Assembly: GCA_013178005.1 (NCBI GenBank)
Contig: JABLXL010000015.1
Location: 1-44,336, forward strand
Source of the DNA: Actinomycetota bacterium
GTDB taxonomy: Bacteria > Actinomycetota > Geothermincolia > Geothermincolales > RBG-13-55-18
Length of the DNA stretch: 44,336 nucleotides
Reading direction: 5' to 3'
Part shown: positions 40,962-44,336 of the stretch, piece by piece
Layout: each line of letters starts with the position of its first letter
How positions within the stretch are numbered: position 1 is the stretch's first letter
The notes under the pieces: generated by a model
Told to the model about the DNA's origin: nothing
Database searches by the model: none
Seen by the model: the letters and a program-made list of their open reading frames with translations, nothing else
Position numbers and translations under genes: made by a program

Positions 40962-41798
40962 TTACATCATCTTGAGAAACAGCTTCACGGATCTCGCCAG
41001 GAGGGCGTCGTTGATCCTTCGGCTGGCACGGTGCAGCCAGTCTCCAAGATAGGTCTCGGGGCAAACCCGCACCACACCCCTGTTGCTCTCCACCGCCTTG
41101 ACCACGGCCTGCGCGACGCGATCCGGGGTATACCCGCGCCGGCTATAGAGGCGCGCGATCCTTTCCTTGAGCTCGTCCGTGTTCGACCGCTCGGTGGGGG
41201 AACACAGTTTGGCGGATCTGGTGATTGGAGTATCGACGATTCCCGGGCAAATCACGGAGACGCTGATGCCGTATTGAGACGCCTCCGCCCTCAAGGTCTC
41301 CGAGAAACCCACCACGGCGTACTTGGTGCAACAGTACGCGGTCATCAGGGGCAAGGGCGCCAGGCCTGCGCCGGAAGCGGTGTTGACTATATGTCCTCCG
41401 CCCCCTTGCTTCACCATGCGGGGGTAGAAAAAATGGCAACCGTTAATGACGCCCCAAAGATTGACGCCCACTATCCAGCGCCAGTCATCCATGGAAAGGT
41501 CTTCGAAGCGGCCGGCCAATCCGACCCCGGCGTTGTTATGGAGCACATCCACCCTGCCCAGCTCGCGGTAGACCTCATCGCACCAGCGTTCCACCTGCCC
41601 CGCATGCGAGACGTCCACCGCCCAGTGGTACGCCTCGATTCCAAGACGCTCCAGATCTCCTCTCGTACGTTCCAGGCCCTCCTCGTCGATGTCCGCGACC
41701 ACGAGACGCGCTCCGCGCCGCGCGAATGCCAACGCTACCTCTCTCCCGATGCCGCTTGCCGCGCCGGTTACGGCCACAACCTTGCCGTTGAAATCCAT
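40962..41798 (-). CDS. Short-chain dehydrogenase/reductase (SDR), paralogue 1
   Basis: A 278-residue classical SDR. The cofactor loop is TGAASGIG, with VVADID at the end of beta-2 (Asp favours NAD(H)), then DVSHAGQV, NNAGVG, the catalytic Ser in NTASGAGLAPL, YCCTK (Tyr-x-x-x-Lys) and the CPGIVDTPI loop. A C-terminal extension (VVRVCPETYLGDWLHRASRR) resembles that of SDRs acting on hydrophobic acyl or steroid-type substrates. ATG 41798 follows AAGGAGAG by 7 nt. It starts 50 bp after the stop of a close paralogue with which it is probably co-transcribed; the substrate is unknown. Confidence 0.9.
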   Translation of the reverse strand: MDFNGKVVAVTGAASGIGREVALAFARRGARLVVADIDEEGLERTRGDLERLGIEAYHWAVDVSHAGQVERWCDEVYRELGRVDVLHNNAGVGLAGRFEDLSMDDWRWIVGVNLWGVINGCHFFYPRMVKQGGGGHIVNTASGAGLAPLPLMTAYCCTKYAVVGFSETLRAEASQYGISVSVICPGIVDTPITRSAKLCSPTERSNTDELKERIARLYSRRGYTPDRVAQAVVKAVESNRGVVRVCPETYLGDWLHRASRRINDALLARSVKLFLKMM

Positions 41799-41848
41799 GG
41801 CATCTCTCCTTGTCCTATGCCTCCATCCTACAGCCCGCAACGCAGGGA

Positions 41849-42688
41849 TCAGAACACGCGTCTGGCTGCAAACGCAACCGCCTTCATCATCGTGATATAT
41901 GCTCCCCGACTCCCCCGACAAGCCCAGTCCGTGAGATATGCTTCCGGTGTAATACGCACCAGGCCCACATCTTTCTCCACCGCCTTTACCACCGCTTCCG
42001 CTACGCGCGCCGGAGGGCAACCTCGCCTCTGCAAGAGGCGGTCCAACTTGAGCACCAGTTCCTCATGAGAGAGGCGCCCTGATCCTGATCTGATCCTGCT
42101 CCTTTTTACTATGGGGGTGGTTACTAACCCTGGGCATATCGCAGTCACCCCGATACCGTGAAGAGCAGCCTCAGCCCGCAGGGTTTCCGAGAGACCCACC
42201 ACTCCATGCTTGGTGGCGCAATACATTGCGAGTCCGGCAAAGGGAGCAAGTCCTGCCGCGGATGCCGTGTTCACTATATGCCCGCCCCCCTGCGCCACCA
42301 TGCGAGGGTAGAAGAAATAGCAACCGTGGATGACGCCCCAAAGGTTGACGCCAGTCTGCCATGCAAGGTCCTCTAGCGTCATGTGCTCGAAATCCCCTCC
42401 CAGCGCCACCCCGGCGTTGTTGCAGAGGATATCGACCCTTTTCATGGTTCGGTACAGCTCGTCGCACCAACGCTGCATCTGCCCGGCATCCGAGACATCC
42501 ACCACCGTCGTTTGGACCTCCATCCCCCCTTGTTCCAGGAGCCTTTTCTCAACCCGCCTTAGACCTTCGCCGTCTATATCTGCAATGCAAAGACTCGCGC
42601 CCCTTCTAGAAAAGGCGCTGGCGATCTCTTCCCCGATGCCGCTTGCCGCGCCGGTAACGGCCACAACCTTGCCGTTGAAATCACGCAT
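41849..42688 (-). CDS. Short-chain dehydrogenase/reductase (SDR), paralogue 2
   Basis: A 279-residue classical SDR closely related to the downstream gene: identical FNGKVVAVTGAASGIG start, CIADIDGEG, NNAGVA, NTASAAGLAPF with catalytic Ser, YCATK and CPGLVTTPI. The C-terminus (VRITPEAYLTDWACRGSRGA) is also shared. Differences cluster in the substrate loop after the CPG motif and in the loop preceding the Tyr, which suggests substrate divergence after tandem duplication. ATG 42688 aligns with the paralogue and has AAAGGA 8 nt upstream; ATG 42706 with GGGAG is an alternative start. Confidence 0.9.
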   Translation of the reverse strand: MRDFNGKVVAVTGAASGIGEEIASAFSRRGASLCIADIDGEGLRRVEKRLLEQGGMEVQTTVVDVSDAGQMQRWCDELYRTMKRVDILCNNAGVALGGDFEHMTLEDLAWQTGVNLWGVIHGCYFFYPRMVAQGGGHIVNTASAAGLAPFAGLAMYCATKHGVVGLSETLRAEAALHGIGVTAICPGLVTTPIVKRSRIRSGSGRLSHEELVLKLDRLLQRRGCPPARVAEAVVKAVEKDVGLVRITPEAYLTDWACRGSRGAYITMMKAVAFAARRVF

Positions 42689-42967
42689 TTGAGCCATCCT
42701 TTCCATCCCGCGAGCTCCCTGAAACCCATGATAACCCAACGGCTCCCCAAACGCCGACGCCTTATCGTCTCGGCAGGCGCTTTCCGGGTTGAAAAAGACT
42801 GAAAGGCCGGCCGTCCACTGAGGATGATAAACGAGGCGACTTACAGTAAAATCCACATAAGGACGAAAGGGGCCGGGCAACGCTTTCGCCATGCGGAGAA
42901 CCCGGTTCTCACAAAGTTGCAGCCGCCGAGGCGTGGCTTCGCGGGCGGCACGGGAAAAGGGGTGAGA

Positions 42968-44336
42968 ATGAGAAAAAGATTTTTAGTTCCTGCATGTATT
43001 CTGCTGCTGGCCTTTCTCCTGCCGGGCTTTATCGCTTCCACGGATCCGGCCGGCGCCGCTCCCAACCCCGACGCCTACAAGGTCGCCGTGGACGCCAACG
43101 GGGGTGACGTGGCCCCCGGAGACGTCATCAACTACTTCATCACCGTGGTGAACCTGGGGGATTCCGCCATAACCGACACGGCGGGAAACGAGTTCGAGGA
43201 CCCCATTCCCGATAACGCTTTTTACGTGCCCCTCTCCGCCCAGGTGGTCCAGGGAGGAGGGACCATCGCCTACGATATCGCCAACGGAATGGTGACCTGG
43301 AACGGGAGCATCCAGCCCGGGGCGGCGAACGCCCTTGTGATCTCCTTTAGCGTTATACTTTCCGGCTCCCTGAGCGATGGCGCGGAGGTTAACAACCAGG
43401 GCACCTTGTCGTGGGACGCAGACGGCGACGGCAACAAGGAGAGCAGCGAGCCCACCGACGACCCGCGCACCCTTCAGGCTGACGACGACCCCACGCGGGT
43501 GGTGGTGGGGGAATCGCTGGGGAACGTCTCGGCATTCAAGACCGCCATGGATCCCAACGGCGGATCCCTGCTGCCGGGAGAGAACATCCGCTACGACCTG
43601 GTGTTGGGGAACGCCAACCCCACGGCCATCGAGGCACGCCTGCAAGACGAGATACCCGCGCACACCTCCTACGTGGAGGACAGCGCCCAGGCGCTGAACG
43701 TGAACGGCGAGCCCGTGGGCACGGTTTCCTATGCACCGGGGGAAGGCAGCCTGACCTGGGAGGGCCAGGTACCCGCCACCGGGCTGGTTTTCATTTCCTT
43801 CCAGGTGATGGTGGACGCGGGAGCGCCGGAGGGCACGGTCATCTCCAACCAGGGGACACTGCAGTACGATTCCGACGGCAACGGGAGCCTGGACAAGGAG
43901 ATCCCCACCGACGATCCCAGGACGGATGACGCTGACGACCCCACGCTGATCACCGTATCTTCCCCGGCCATGCAGACCTGGTACCTCGCGGAGGGCTCCA
44001 CGGACGGGGGCATGGAGACCTGGCTGCTGGTGCAGAACCCCGGCGAAGACGCGGTGCACGTCACCGTCATACTGCAGACGGGCAGCGGGCCGGTCACGGA
44101 ACCGGACCTCGCCAACGTGGAGATACCGGCCCTCTCGCGTCAGAGTTTCAACCTGGGGAGCTACGTGACCGATTTCAACCTCTCCGCCCAGGTAAACTGC
44201 CTGGACGGACAGGTGATCTGCGAGCGCGCCATGTACGGGGACGGGAGGACGTGGGCCCACGACTCCATCGGGGTGACCTCTCCCTCCGCGTCGTGGTACC
44301 TGGCCGAGGGTTCCACCGGGGGAGGGATGGAGACCT
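42968..44336 (+). CDS. Partial exported surface protein: DUF11-like repeats and WYLAEG modules
   Basis: At least 456 residues, running off the window. A signal peptide (MRKRFLVPACILLLAFLLPG, cleavage after IASTDPAGA) is followed by two DUF11/TIGR01451-like repeats: KVAVDANGGDVAPGDVINYF, and AFKTAMDPNGGSLLPGENIR, each closing with EPTDDPRT or EIPTDDPRT and a DDPT strand. Then comes a WYLAEG module (TWYLAEGSTDGGMETW, SRQSFNLGSYV, CERAMYG, WAHDSIGV), and a second begins at the edge (SWYLAEGSTGGGMET). ATG 42968 follows GGGGTGAGA. The first codons are AT-richer than the rest. The same module ends the protein at 15096, so both may be displayed by the same system. Confidence 0.75.
   Translation, partial: MRKRFLVPACILLLAFLLPGFIASTDPAGAAPNPDAYKVAVDANGGDVAPGDVINYFITVVNLGDSAITDTAGNEFEDPIPDNAFYVPLSAQVVQGGGTIAYDIANGMVTWNGSIQPGAANALVISFSVILSGSLSDGAEVNNQGTLSWDADGDGNKESSEPTDDPRTLQADDDPTRVVVGESLGNVSAFKTAMDPNGGSLLPGENIRYDLVLGNANPTAIEARLQDEIPAHTSYVEDSAQALNVNGEPVGTVSYAPGEGSLTWEGQVPATGLVFISFQVMVDAGAPEGTVISNQGTLQYDSDGNGSLDKEIPTDDPRTDDADDPTLITVSSPAMQTWYLAEGSTDGGMETWLLVQNPGEDAVHVTVILQTGSGPVTEPDLANVEIPALSRQSFNLGSYVTDFNLSAQVNCLDGQVICERAMYGDGRTWAHDSIGVTSPSASWYLAEGSTGGGMET

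Noticed and set aside
42860-42967. GC-rich leader of the 42968 gene considered as a riboswitch
   Set aside because: It contains a GCCGCC/GGCGGC hairpin but none of the conserved cores of known riboswitch classes.

Overview
The window looks like chromosomal DNA of a high-GC bacterium, most likely an uncultivated, deep-branching member of the Actinomycetota. The evidence is a DivIVA/Wag31-type gene, an HU protein, promoters with near-consensus TATAAT boxes placed 6-7 bp before start codons (leaderless genes), frequent GTG/TTG starts, an HMG-CoA-synthase-like/DUF35 fusion, a corrinoid methyltransferase-like protein, and two surface proteins with a C-terminal WYLAEG module that I associate with such actinobacterial lineages. 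The taxonomic placement is inference. No rRNA operon, CRISPR array or intact mobile element is present.

Layout. 1-1564 (minus): end of an acyl-CoA/thiolase-type operon. 1565-3435: non-coding stretch with a possible small RNA, then a secreted SdrD_B/Cna_B-like protein. 3620-5773 (minus): DUF3160 lipoprotein. 6062-8979 (plus): small lipoprotein, membrane histidine-kinase-like protein with a decayed ATP-binding domain, and a twofold-repeated CxxC protein. 9072-12106 (minus): gamma-glutamylcyclotransferase-like protein, alkyl-DHAP-synthase-like FAD enzyme, lipoprotein. 12376-14454 (plus): metallophosphoesterase, HEAT-repeat protein, HU. 14535-14960: tRNA-Lys(CTT) with the 3' stub of a tyrosine recombinase. 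15096-17816 (plus): large exported beta-propeller/IPT protein. 18242-21458 (minus): subtilase and UroD/MtaA-like protein. 21607-21960: 104-bp tandem repeats. 22093-24620: zinc-ribbon protein, duplicated promoter region, membrane protein, leaderless cupin and a second metallophosphoesterase. 24853-29976 (minus): 1096-residue multi-GAF histidine kinase and a Ser/Thr kinase. 30369-33811 (minus): two overlapping genes for a multi-pass membrane protein and an exported, C-terminally anchored protein with about 17 repeats of 27 residues. 34265-39588 (minus): nitroreductase and a 1500-residue HEAT-repeat protein. 40216-40890 (plus): divIVA. 40962-42688 (minus): tandem SDR paralogues. 42968-end (plus): second WYLAEG surface protein, cut by the window.

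The region is rich in envelope, surface and signalling functions. The best candidate for something undescribed is the 30369-33811 pair. A second theme is short segmental duplication: recent-looking direct repeats of 28-170 bp period recur at 3' gene ends, in promoter regions and in linker-coding DNA (1/168, 3431/3506, 5849/5919, 5966/6014, 6620/6701, 21607-21960, 22370/22532, 35901/36066, 37001/37124).
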